The translations under genes were made by a program, and so were the position numbers. Shown piece by piece: positions 11,157 to 20,920 of a stretch of DNA of 64,000 bases; position 1 is the stretch's first letter; every line of letters starts with the position of its first letter. This DNA is from Pyropia yezoensis (lineage: Eukaryota > Rhodophyta > Bangiophyceae > Bangiales > Bangiaceae): NCBI GenBank assembly GCA_009829735.1, contig CM020620.1, forward strand, positions 20,930,020 through 20,994,019, given 5' to 3'. The notes under the pieces are model-generated. The model saw only the letters and a list, made by a program, of their open reading frames with translations, had not been told where the DNA came from and did no database searches.

Positions 11157-11198
11157 TCTTGACTTCGACCGGATCAGACAAAATTCAGAAAACAGCAA
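11157..11198 (-). repeat. Right terminal inverted repeat of DNA transposon
   Basis: Reverse complement of 4358-4399 with three mismatches. It ends CAGCAA and is followed by TA at 11199-11200. Confidence 0.7.
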
Positions 11199-11568
11199 TA
11201 GAGTACGGCCCCGGAGAAAGGCGACCCCGAAGAAGGACCGCGCGCACATGTGCGAGTCATTTAGCCCCTCTGTGTTGCTAATGAATGTTGGTTGGGGTAC
11301 GCCACTGGACCAGAAGTTGGGTGTATAATTCATATGTCATCATTTTACTTGCCAGTTTCTTTCCATGTGTGGACAGAAACCGGCCTCGACGGCTCCAAGG
11401 CTCCCTGGCCAGCAGCCAATGGATGACGAATGATCTCGTATGGATGCCAGCGGCCCAAAACGAGTTCCAAACCAACCCCCCACGGCTGCGATTGGACCGC
11501 ACACCGCCGCCGACGCTACCACCATTCTTGTCCACAGCATTCTCACAAGGCCACCCCCGCTTCCCACC
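11199..11568. other. Spacer between two DNA transposons, nothing seen
   Basis: Moderate GC with only short frames. It may include the left end of the decayed pogo-type element, but I could not find its terminal repeat. Confidence 0.4.
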
Positions 11569-13116
11569 ATGAGCGCAGTCGGAGGATCTGCGCCCGCCCC
11601 CGCCCGAGTCGAGCCCAGGGGTGCAACCCGGTCCGTTGTGCGGATGTCGTCGCTCCCCCTGTAGCAGCGCCTTCTTATCATCACGCAAGTGTCGGATGGC
11701 ATCCCCCTGGCCGTCCTTTCGACGCAAAATGGGGTCTCTCGTCGTGCCATCAGCCGCATTCACTCCCGCAGGGAGCACACGTGGCGTGCCGCCGACGCTG
11801 GCGTTCCTTACAGCAGCCTGTGCGCCCACCCCGCCCACTACCCTCTCATGGACGAGGCGCTTTTCGCGTGGTTCTTAAGACTGCGGAGCGCTGCGATGTC
11901 TATGTCTCGCATGGCCCTGCAGGTCAAGGCGGTGGACCTGGCTGGGGTGCACTATCCAGGAAAGCCTTTCCGGGCCTCTAATGGGTACATCCAACGCTGG
12001 CTCACGCGCAGCGGGGCCCGCAGCATCCGCCTGCACAGAGCTGGTGGGGCTGTGAACGTCGAAACGGCGGAGGTGCTGATGAACGAGCTCCGGGTCAAGC
12101 TCATTGGCGTACACCTCGACATGCTGCTCAACATGGACGAGGCCGCCCTGTACTATCAGCTGGCCCCTGTAGCAGAAGTCTCTTCGAAATCGCCGGAAAA
12201 ATCGATGTTGGATGCCCGGAATCGAACCCACGCCATGGAACATATGTTAACGAGGCGTTGTGGACCACTGCGCCACGGGTTGAATCCTTGACATCTTGGG
12301 CCAGATATGGGGTTTTCACCCCAAATCCTTACAGCACCGATCGCTGGGTCCGTTATGCGTGGCAGTCGCGATACTGCCACAGCCCCAACCAACTCGTACG
12401 TATTGGCGCGCCACGCGCAGGAGACGAGGGGCACGGCGCTGCGGCATGCCAAGGCGCGCCTGACGGTAATCTTCTGTGTGAGCGTCATGGGCACGTTCAG
12501 GTTTTTGGCCGTCATTGGCAACGCCGCCAAGCCGGTTTGCTTCCGAAACTGCCCTGGGAACCTGCCCGTCATGAACTACAGCCAGCGCAATGGCTGGATG
12601 GATCCAGTGGTGCATCGGGAATGGCGCCAAGACTTATCTGCACATTTGCGAAAATTCTATACGCGGGATGCTCTGCTTTTGTTCAACAACGCGAGCGGCC
12701 ACGATCTATCTGATTCTCTGCCTAGGCTGGTGGTCGAGCCCCTCCCCCCACACCACGTCAAAGCACAAACCATGCGACCAGAGCATCATCAATGCCTCCA
12801 AGTCAGTGTACAAGCGCGAGTTGATGGGGAAGATGTTGAAGGCGTTCGAGGAGAGGCGGGATGAGACGCCTGAACAGTCCGCCATGCGGGTAGCCGGGAG
12901 GCGGCAGCCAAGCCCGGGTGGTTGAGCTTGGCTGACGGTCGCAGCGCCAACGTGCTTGACGCCATGGAGCTGATCAACGAGTCGTTCGCGCAGGTAACAC
13001 CTGACAGCATCAAGCGGTGCTGGCTGCGGGCAAAGTGCCTCCCCGAGGACCTGGAGGCCGCTCTCACAGCGCGCCTTGGGCTTGGCGATGGCGTTGCACA
13101 GCCGCCTGCCGATTAG
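11569..13116 (+). pseudogene. Decayed pogo/Tigger (CENP-B type) DDE transposase
   Basis: Pieces of one transposase follow each other on the plus strand. From the ATG at 11569 there is a helix-turn-helix (GVSRRAISRI) interrupted by an in-frame TAG at 11662. A CENP-B-type DNA-binding segment follows, then the first catalytic acid in LLNMDEAALYYQLAP near 12130. An insertion of about 200 bp splits the gene there. It resumes with RLTVIFCVSVMGTF and the second catalytic block LLLFNNASGH, where the expected Asp of LLDNA is Asn. After 12740 the frame shifts for the block with TTSKHKPCDQSIINASKSVYKRE. The C-terminal helices (DAMELINESFAQVTPDSIKRCW) end at a stop at 13116. Stops, a frameshift, an insertion and loss of a catalytic residue make it inactive. 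Confidence 0.85.
12197..12290 (-). repeat. tRNA-derived insertion (SINE-like) with pol III A and B boxes
   Basis: Read on the minus strand, this contains TGGCGCAGTGGT (A-box match) followed about 40 nt later by GGTTCGATTCC (perfect B box), then a CCGGGCATCC end. The acceptor stem halves do not pair, so it is not a clean tRNA gene. It sits in the roughly 200-bp insertion (about 12175-12380) that breaks the pogo-type transposase, as expected of a tRNA-derived SINE. No flanking target duplication was identified. Confidence 0.65.
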
Positions 13117-14204
13117 TAGGCCCGGGCCATTGTGGATATGCTTGTAGCTTCCCTGGCCCTGACTTGGCGTCGACCCGGGATGGCGACCGAGGGACACCAG
13201 GTGCCAGAACACGCCCGCCGTGTGGGGATGGTTGGCGGCCGTGGCCCGTGCCCGGTACTGGGATGCGGTGGGCTACGCTACCCACACGTGAGAGAGGGAC
13301 TTATCATGGGTTTTTGCATATTTGTTACGGACTTGATTTGAGAGAATTTGAGTGTGAGATTAGTGAGGGAGAATATAATTAGTAGTGATAGTGGCCCCCG
13401 ACCTGACGAGGCTAGACTCGGGTCGGGGCCACTCAGGGGTAAGGGGGGGTGGGGGGCTACCTGGCGAACGTGCCGAGGCTCCCCCAGATGCACGTTAAGA
13501 GGGACAGCGAGGCGCCCTTGGCCCGCGCCCTCAGGGATAAAGACAACTGCGCGTTTGCTGTCTTCTTCTCCGTGTGCACTACCGTGCTTATCTGTTGGCT
13601 CTGCCGACAGGCACGTGAGGCAGCAGGCATACCAATCTCGTAGTTCCCCTTTTGGTGTTGCCTGTCCCTTTCCCCCGAGGGATACTGACACGTGTCTGAG
13701 AGGATCCGGTTTTTTACCACAAGTTGATCGAGCCCCGAAAAGGCATCGGCCGTCTTCTTCAGATCCCTAGTTCACTACTATGTCTGGGGGGCGTTGGGGT
13801 GTATTAAATATCTGGGGTCAATTGGAACAAAGGTCTCCCGACTCACGAGACTCACCAGTCGCGAGCCGACGGGGATGTTCTGGCACCCTGAGAGCATCTC
13901 CACCAATGGAGCCAATAGCCAACCCAAACGAGACACGTGACGCCACGTGGGCGACTCTGAATGGCTACTCCAAACGAGAATCCAAAGCAAAACGCGTCAT
14001 AATTCAATAACGCCCCACTAGCGGCTACTAGAGGCCGTAGTCCTCCGTATGGATTCTCTAAAAATCCTCAGCAGGCAAGCCCGAGAGGCTGACGGCCGGC
14101 CCTCTTATCACGCGTGGCTGGCAGGTCGTCCTCAGCCAGAGGACCCCCTGCCTCACGACCGTCTGCGAGCCACGCGTCACGCTTTTGATTGGCGCAGGTT
14201 TGCT
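13117..14204. other. Intergenic between transposons
   Basis: No coding motif is visible. A stem-loop with GTGGCCCC(C)GACC arms lies at about 13389-13431. Confidence 0.4.
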
Positions 14205-14673
14205 TGTCGTAAAAGTCGGGGAGGAAGGTGGTCCCTGACCACCCGCGGACGTCCCCTTCCGCGTCCGCCTTTTCCTCAGCACTGGTGCTCACAGACCCGG
14301 TTGCCAAAGTAAAGTTCCTTGTCTTCCTCCAGACCCTCGTGGCTAGCTCACGGAGCCCTCGCTCGTATACTCTCCAGGGAGCGCCCGCCCATCATACAGT
14401 GGGCCTCACGCACCCCTCGGCCCCCTTTCGGATCCCCCGGCAGCCCTGCCGCCCGGGCATGCCGCCTGCCACCTTGTCGCTTGGTCAAGCTGCTCGCGCG
14501 GTCGCACCGCGCAGGCAAGCCGCCCGCGCGGTCGCCCTCTCGCCGCCGCCCGTTGGGGCCTCCCACCCTGCTGCACGTGTCAGCCGTGGTGCACTGTCGG
14601 CCCACCGCCACGTGCCTCCCGGGAATGGGGGAGGGCAAGCCCACGTATTCGGGCTTGCTCCCTCCAAATTACA
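14205..14673 (-). repeat. Copia 3' LTR
   Basis: On the plus strand it begins TGTCGTAAAAGTCGG and ends in CA. It is closely similar to 19292-20014 but lacks an internal block of about 254 bp present there (around 19652-19895). Confidence 0.85.
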
Positions 14674-14697
14674 GCACTCTCCCGCGGGCGCTTCCCG

Positions 14698-17600
14698 TCA
14701 GAAGGTGGCTGGACCGAGGCCAAGCCCTGCCCGGCAGGTCTCAAAGGCCGGCACCGGCAGCGGTTTCGTCAGGACATCTGCCACCATGTCCTTGGTTGAC
14801 ACGTGCGACACCGTCAGCACCTTTTCGGCCACCTTCTCACGTACATAGTGGTGGGCGACATCCACGTGCTTAGTCCGCGGTGATGTCACGGCATTCTGCA
14901 TTATTGCCAGTGCGCTGGTGCTGTAGCAGTTGAGGGACACACTGCCCTCCTTGCCCATGATGTCCTTGACCTGGTTTCGCAGCCACACCGGCTCCTTGGC
15001 GGCCATTGCCGCCGCAGTGTACTGTGCCTTAGTGGTTGGCGTCGAGACGAAGGGCTACCGCTTGCTCATTCAGCTCACTGCCGCCCCGTTGACCAAGAAC
15101 GTAAAGCCGGTGGTCGATCGCCTGGTGTCCACATCCGCTGCAAAGTCCACGTCGCCGTACCCAGCAGGTCCTGCTCCGTGCCGTAGTACAGGTAGAGGCT
15201 GGCGGTACCTTTCAGGTACCTCAGCACAGTCTTGCCCGCCGCGAGGTGTTGCACCGTAGGTGCCGCCATGTGGCGGGACAGCTGCCCCGTCACAAACGAG
15301 ATGTCAGGCCGCGTGCACGTTGACAGATAGAGCAGGGGGCCCACCAGCTCCTGATACAGCTCCTTGAGGCCCTTGGGGAGTGGCTCCCCCTCCTTCCACG
15401 GTCGCGTTCCCGCGCCAATGGGAAGGCGCACGGGGTTGGTGTCCTGGAGCCCAAAGCGCTCCAGGAGGGTCGCCACGTACTGCCGCTGTCCCAGCTGTAT
15501 GCTACCCGTAGCGGCGTCCCGCTCGATGTGCAGCACGAGGAAGTACGTCGGCTCCCCTATCACCCGTGCCTTAAATGCCGTAGTGATGTTCTCCTACACC
15601 CGCTCCGCGGCGTCCTGCTTGTCCGAGACGATCAACAGGTCATCGATGTAGACCAGGATGTACGCGTTGACACCCATGCACTTGCCTTTGAACAGGCAGG
15701 GGTCGGAGTCGCAGGGCGTGAACCCCGCCGTTCTGAGTTCTCCACTCAGCTTGAGGTACCAGGCGCGGGCTGCCTGCTTCAGGCCATAGATAGCCTTTCA
15801 GAAGCGGCAGACCTTCGTCTTGTCGCCCCGTTCATAGACGCGTGGCTGCCGTACGTATAGCTCCTCTTTAAGGTCGCCGTTCAGGAACGCCGTCTCCACG
15901 TCTAGCTGAAGGATCTTCATGCGGCGCGCCACCGCGCTGGCCAGCATCAGGCGCAGGGTGGAGTGGCGCACGACAGGTGCCCACTTTGCCACGTAGTCGC
16001 GCAGGTAGACTTGTTTGTCGCCACGGGCGACACACCTCCCTTCGTGGCGCGTCATCTCGGCGGTGGCGCCGCGCTTCCGCTTCGACAGCTTTTCCAGGTC
16101 GATGAGCCCCATCCATGGTTCGTAGTCGGTGATCTCAAAGGTGCCCATGCTAAAAAGGGACTCCAACTCCTTCTCGTGCGCGGCGTCAAACTCCGGCCAG
16201 TCAGGCTGCTTCCGGGCTTAGTCCATCCGCATCTTGTCGGGCGACTCGCCGCCTTTGCGCTTGGCCGCATACGCCCAGGCTTTATTGGGCATCGGCTGTC
16301 CTTCCGTTGCCGCGCTGGCGTCGGGGGCTCCCTGCGTGAAAGCGGTCCTCTGCTGCTCCACCGTCTTCGTCGCTTGCTGCTGCGGTAGCTGCGGAGGCCA
16401 GTGCCCGACCAGGTCGCGTCGTAGCTCCGACTGCCACTCTCCCAGTCGTCTGGGGGCTGATGCGACCTCTTAAGATGGTGGGCTTTGCTGCAGAGAAGAA
16501 GGCGCGCAGCGTTTGCGACGGCTTTGCACGCAGCATTCTTGCAGGGTGCCGAGATGCGTACGGCTCGGCTCCCCCGGCGTTGATGTCCTCGCTGTTGCCG
16601 CCGTCCACCGAGAAGGGTTCATCTTCCTCCGTGTCGTCTTCGACGTCTCGGGGTCATCCGGGCCGTTGCACAGCGTCGGCGATCGACGCTGCCGTCACGC
16701 GCTACTCCAAGGGCGCAGACTCGTAGGGCGCAGTGTCGTCGCTGGGGGTGTCTGCGAGAGTGTCGCCCCAGACGGGGGTGGCGTCCTCGACCTTGAAATC
16801 CAACCCTTCCGTCTCGATAGAGGTATCCCTGTCCCGCACCGGCTTGAGGGAGACGCTTTCGTCACACCTGACGTCCCGGTGCGTCCCGACGCGGCCGTCA
16901 CTCAAGACGCGGTAGCCAGTCTGTTTGATGCCATACCCGAGGAAAATCCCGCGCTTCGCCCGTGGCTGCACCTTGCGGCGGATTTGTTTGGGCGTGTACG
17001 CCGAAGCGGGACACCCAAAGACGCGCAGGTGGGTCACGCTCGGCTGCTTGCAGTGGAATGCCTGAAAGGGGGTGGTGGCCTGCCCTCGCTGGGGAACACG
17101 GTCGGAAAGATAGTTGGCCGTCAAAGCGGCTTCTGCACACCATTGCTCCCCCAGGACGCTGTCGTCCATCATCGCCCGCACCCGCTCCAACACCGTGCGG
17201 TTGTAGCGCTCCGCCTCGACAATCTTCTCCGAGGTGTACGGGCTCGTCCGCTGGCAGCGGATGCCGTTATGCTGAAGCCAAGCGTCCCACTCCTTTCCCT
17301 CGTAGTCCAACGCCCCGTCCGACCGGATGTCGACAGGGCGGTGCCCGGTCTGTGTAGCTCACCGCGTCACCGTGTTCATTACGATCTCCTTCGCCGTCCT
17401 TCTTTTCTTGTGGGGGACCGCCGCCTTCATCTAGGTTTGGGCGTCGATTACCGTCGTCTTGTAGATGTTCCCGCCTGTGGACGGCCCAGGCATCTTGCCC
17501 ATGGTGGCCGTGTAGATCAGCTGCAGAGGTGCCGTCGTCTTGGGTCCGCCTGTAGCAAACGGAGCGCGTTTCATCTTTCTTGTGATGCACGGGGGGCACG

Positions 17601-18092
17601 TCGCGTCCTGCAGCGCCCGCATGTCGGCCGGAAGCAGCTCCATCCACTTGACAACTTTGGCCGTCTGCTTCAGCATGCCGGCGCCCAGGTGGCCGAACCG
17701 GCGGTGCTACGTCTTTGCTGTCGGGCCGCTTGCCGTGGCCAGGGACGCCGCGCCCTCCGGCGCCAGCTGCAGCGTGTACAACCGCTGTTTCAACGTGCCG
17801 CGCACCTCCACCTTTCCCTTCATCTCGATGATGATCTCCTTCTTGGAAACGTCAGGGTGTACGCATGCGATACAGCCTCCCGCACAGAGACGAGGGCGGT
17901 AGTGAGGCCCGCCACGACTAGCACATTCTTAAGAGTGATGTTGATTGTGCCCTTGCCAGCCGCCACTCGGAGCACACACTTGCCGCTAATATGCGCTGTG
18001 CGTACCTTACCGTTAGCGAGCATCACATGAACGGTCTCGCAGGGCTTGACCTGCTCCAGGATACCCGCCTGGCCCGTCATGTGATGACTGGC
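14698..18092 (-). pseudogene. Copia pol pseudogene (protease, integrase, RT, RNase H)
   Basis: Read right to left on the minus strand. The protease begins at 18092 with ASHHMTG, but the preceding catalytic DSG has become ER plus a TGA stop. Integrase pieces lie at 17267-17676 (GAG-pre-integrase-like, CPPC) and 16702-17310 (NGIRCQRTSPYTSEKIVEAE, then RVFGCPASAYTP). Reverse transcriptase runs from about 16166 (LDVETAFLNGDLKEELY, AIYGLKQAARAWY) to the YIDDLLIVSD catalytic box near 15650. RNase H and the copia terminus (TKHVDVAHHYVRE, DVLTKPLP) end at 14698. At least five in-frame stops or frame changes interrupt it. Confidence 0.88.
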
Positions 18093-19037
18093 TCAGCGTT
18101 CCACTACCCATTCATCACTGTGGGTGATAGCGGCCGAAAAGGCCAGCCCGTCGTTGTCGTCGTCGTCCATGGCGTCGCCATCGTCGGGCGCGTTCACCGA
18201 GACAGCGAGCATGGCATAGTCGGCCGTGCCCGATCCACCTGCGCCATCATGACGTCCGCCCTTGCTGCGACATTCTCGGGCCATGTGGCCATTCTTGCCA
18301 CAGATGTAGCACTTGTTGCTCCGTTTGCGGTTGTCATCGCGAGAGTGGTTTTTCCGTTCTCGAGTGAGCCGCGTGCCGTCGGAGGCCGTCAAGGCCTCCC
18401 CCACGTCCTCGTGCCGCCCCTGCTACTTCATCCCGACGCACCCTTCATCGCTGCACAGCTCCTCCATCGCCACGTCCAGGTCAAGGTCCTTGACCCGCAG
18501 CAAGAGCTTGACGGTGACCTCATGCTTGGGAGGGGTCCCCGCCAGAAGCGCTGACACGAGCTGCGGCTCTGCCATTCCGCCACCCAGGGCCTCAAGTTCC
18601 CACGCGATATCACCAGCCCGGTTGAAGTAGTCCATGATGGGCTCGTTGCGTTCCTGCTTCATAGCGGCCATTGCTCGCCGCAGGTTGTCCAGCCTTGCCG
18701 GTCCGCGGTAGCGAAACTGCTGCTCCAGAGCCTGCCTCGCCCCACGCGCTGTCGAGTGGCGGCGGAGGGTTGTCAGGTGCCGCTGCTTGACGTTAAGCAC
18801 GATCAGCGACCGCGCCTGCTCCTCCGCATGGGCGCCCGCCTGGGACACCAGGACGGGCGCCACGTTGGCGACGTCCGCGGCGTCCGCCCTCGGCACGTCC
18901 CCGTCCGACCCAGCGGTGAGCGGCACCACAGCGCTCCAGCAGCCCCGCAGGCGCATGATGTGCTCCAGCTCCATGCTCCATGACATGTACTTGTCTCTGT
19001 CGAGCTTGGTGATCCGCGCTGGCAATTCGTCGCCCAT
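18093..19037 (-). pseudogene. Copia gag with zinc knuckle, interrupted by a stop
   Basis: The ATG at 19037 opens a copia-type (UBN2-like) gag: ITKLDRDKYMSWSMELEHIM and, downstream, FRYRGPARLDNLRRAM and MDYFNRAGDIAWELEALGG. An in-frame TAG at 18423-18425 cuts the frame, which then continues unchanged to a CCHC zinc knuckle (CYICGKNGHMAREC) and an acidic stretch, ending at TGA 18093-18095 inside the protease active site. Gag and protease share one frame, as in intact copia polyproteins. Confidence 0.85.
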
Positions 19038-19291
19038 GGCGACCGGTGGTTGGTTACGCGTGGGCGGGGCTCTCACCAGCCGCGTCGCCCGCGCTGGGAT
19101 AGGTGTCCCCCTCCTCGATCTCGCCGGTTCCGTCGATGGGCACCAGCGGGGGCGGCTCCTCCTTCTCCCACTGCGGGTAGATCGGGGGCACCTCTTCAGT
19201 GCACCCCGGGTCACCCGCGTACGCCAGCAGCTGCTCGAGCCACAAAGAAGGTGAGATCCGCAGGCCGTACGCTTGACCTGGGCCCATAACC

Positions 19292-20014
19292 TGTTGTAAA
19301 AGTCGGGGAGAAAGGTGGTCCCTGACCACCCGCGGACGTCCCCTTCCGCGTCCGCCGTTTCCTCAGCACTGGTGCTCACAGACCCGGTTGCCAAAGTAAA
19401 GTTCCTTGTCTTCCTCCAGACCCCCGTGGCTAGCTCCCGGAGCCCTCGCTCGTATACTCTCCAGGGAGCGCCCGCCCATCATGCAGGGGGCCTCACGCAC
19501 CCCTCGGCCCCCTTTCGGATCCCCCGGCAGCCCTGCCGCCCGGGCATGCCGCCTGTCACCTTGCCGCTTGGTCAAGCTGCTCGCGCGGTCGCACCGCGCA
19601 GGCAAGCCGCCCGCGCGGTCGCCCTCTCGCCGCCGCCCGTTGAGGCCTCCCCCACGGGCTAACCCTTATTCAGCCGCCCTCTCCCGGCGAGCACACCTGC
19701 CCGTCGGGTGCCCTTCCGCGCACTCCCCCGCACCCTCACCCCCGGTCGGTGACGTGTGCGGCGTGTGCTGGCCGACGGTCGTCCGGCTCCAATTCAGTCC
19801 CGCGCCGTGCCCGCCCACGGTGGGTACAGGCCCTGCCGTACAGGAGGGCCCCATGTCAGCCGGCGGCACACAGCCTGCCGGCGGCCCACGGCCACCCCAC
19901 ACCCTGCTGCACTTGTCAGCCGTGGTCCACTGTAGGCCCACTGCCACGTGCCCCCCCCGGGAATGGGGGGGGGCAAGCCCACGTATTTGGGCTTGCTCCC
20001 TCCCAATCCCAACA
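19292..20014 (-). repeat. Copia 5' LTR
   Basis: On the plus strand it begins TGTTGTAAAAGTCGG and ends CCCAACA. It matches the left LTR along its length apart from the extra internal block. A second partial copy at 29132-29655 belongs to the duplicated assembly segment. Confidence 0.85.
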
Positions 20015-20332
20015 TGGCTCAGCGTTTGACAAAAAGCCGAAACACGAAGCCAAACAGGCTCGTTTGGCTCGGGGGTTGGCCGCGCTGCCGTTGAAAGCCA
20101 AGAACTCGAGCGCTCTCGAGGTGTATTAAGGTGGTGTCGAGAGCGATTAAGAATTGTGATATGACCTTAGTTTTGGAGCGTCACACGGCCCACCAGTCAG
20201 AGCCAAAGCCAAACCGCTGAAACGGCTGAAATGTAGTTGGCTTTTGGCTTTTGGCTCCATTGGTGGAAGTGCTCTCACAGTGAGTCCGCGGCTCTCCTAC
20301 AAATGGCCGGTGCGGCTCTGTCTGACGGGGGG
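20015..20332. other. Short spacer rich in AGCCAAA/TTTGGCT inverted repeats
   Basis: The 318 bp between the copia and gypsy LTRs have lower GC. They contain a hairpin AGCCAAAC..GTTTGGCT near 20050-20073 and a second pair, GAGCCAAAGCC near 20200 and GGCTTTTGGCTC near 20240. This could be a MITE remnant. No gene is seen. Confidence 0.45.
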
Positions 20333-20801
20333 TGTGGCAGTATTGACCCCCAGGTAGGGGAGCAACACGTGCCATGCAAGGGGCGGCAGGCCACTAGCCT
20401 GATCCGTTCCTCCCCCTGCATTTGGGTCCATATTCCCTAAGTTTGGGATAGTTAGCTTAGTAGTAAATCCAACTTGGATTTGAGGGTTTTCTGCATTTAT
20501 CGTCTTGAATTTTCGTGTGGCCCGGTGGGCAGGTGCTGGGGTGGGAGATTCTGAGTGGCGAGATTCTGAGTGGACCCTGGGGGGATAAGGGGAGGGACAG
20601 CGGGGCTTGGCCCTGCGTCCCCGTCCCGACTAAGAAACTGTTGGACCACACACCATCCTCTTGTTTGTCCGTGGGGGGTTTGCCCCACAACAGGGACAGA
20701 GTGTGTGCGACTTGCACTTCTTCCGGTTCCCCCGACACGGGAGGCAGCCCTAGCACACCGCCCCAACTTGGGTGCCGTGTGTGCTTGTGGTTTTTGCCAC
20801 A
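20333..20801 (+). repeat. Gypsy 5' LTR (left assembly copy)
   Basis: 469 bp, nearly identical to 38880-39348. The palindromic ends are TGTGGCA and TGCCACA. Confidence 0.93.
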
Positions 20802-20920
20802 TTTGGTGGAGCAGCAGTGGATAGAGGTAAACTTTACGTCCGGGTGCACCCGGGTGTAGGGGGCCCTCTGTCTCAGAGGAACGGTGGTCTTGGACCGTGT
20901 CATACGGATCGTCAGCCAAC

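Larger units (their letters stand above)
4358..11198. mobile_element. Large TA-flanked Tc1/mariner-IS630-like DNA transposon
   Basis: A 42-nt sequence at 4358-4399 recurs in inverted orientation at 11157-11198 with three mismatches. Each copy begins TTGCTG at its outer end and is directly flanked outside by TA, the usual Tc1/mariner target dinucleotide. Between them lie a DDE transposase of the IS630/Tc1 superfamily (minus strand, right side), a spliced zinc-knuckle gene (plus strand, left side) and about 3.3 kb of GC-rich tandem arrays. At 6.84 kb this is far larger than a typical 1-3 kb mariner. A composite of an element and later insertions, or two unrelated terminal repeats, remain alternatives. 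Confidence 0.6.
14205..20014 (-). mobile_element. Decayed Ty1/copia LTR retrotransposon
   Basis: Direct repeats at 14205-14673 and 19292-20014 bracket a minus-strand gag-pol in the copia order: gag, zinc knuckle, protease, integrase, reverse transcriptase, RNase H. Just inside the 5' (right) LTR, the minus strand reads GGTTATGGGCCCAG, a plausible tRNA primer-binding site. A purine-rich tract precedes the 3' (left) LTR. Multiple stops and frameshifts show the copy is dead. The 5' LTR is 254 bp longer than the 3' LTR. Confidence 0.9.

Noticed and set aside
12197..12290. Functional tRNA gene
   Set aside because: The acceptor and T-stem halves do not pair; a tRNA-derived insertion fits better.
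13380..13779. Possible MITE bounded by TAGTAGTGA inverted repeats
   Set aside because: Only 9 bp match at the ends and no target duplication was found; too weak.
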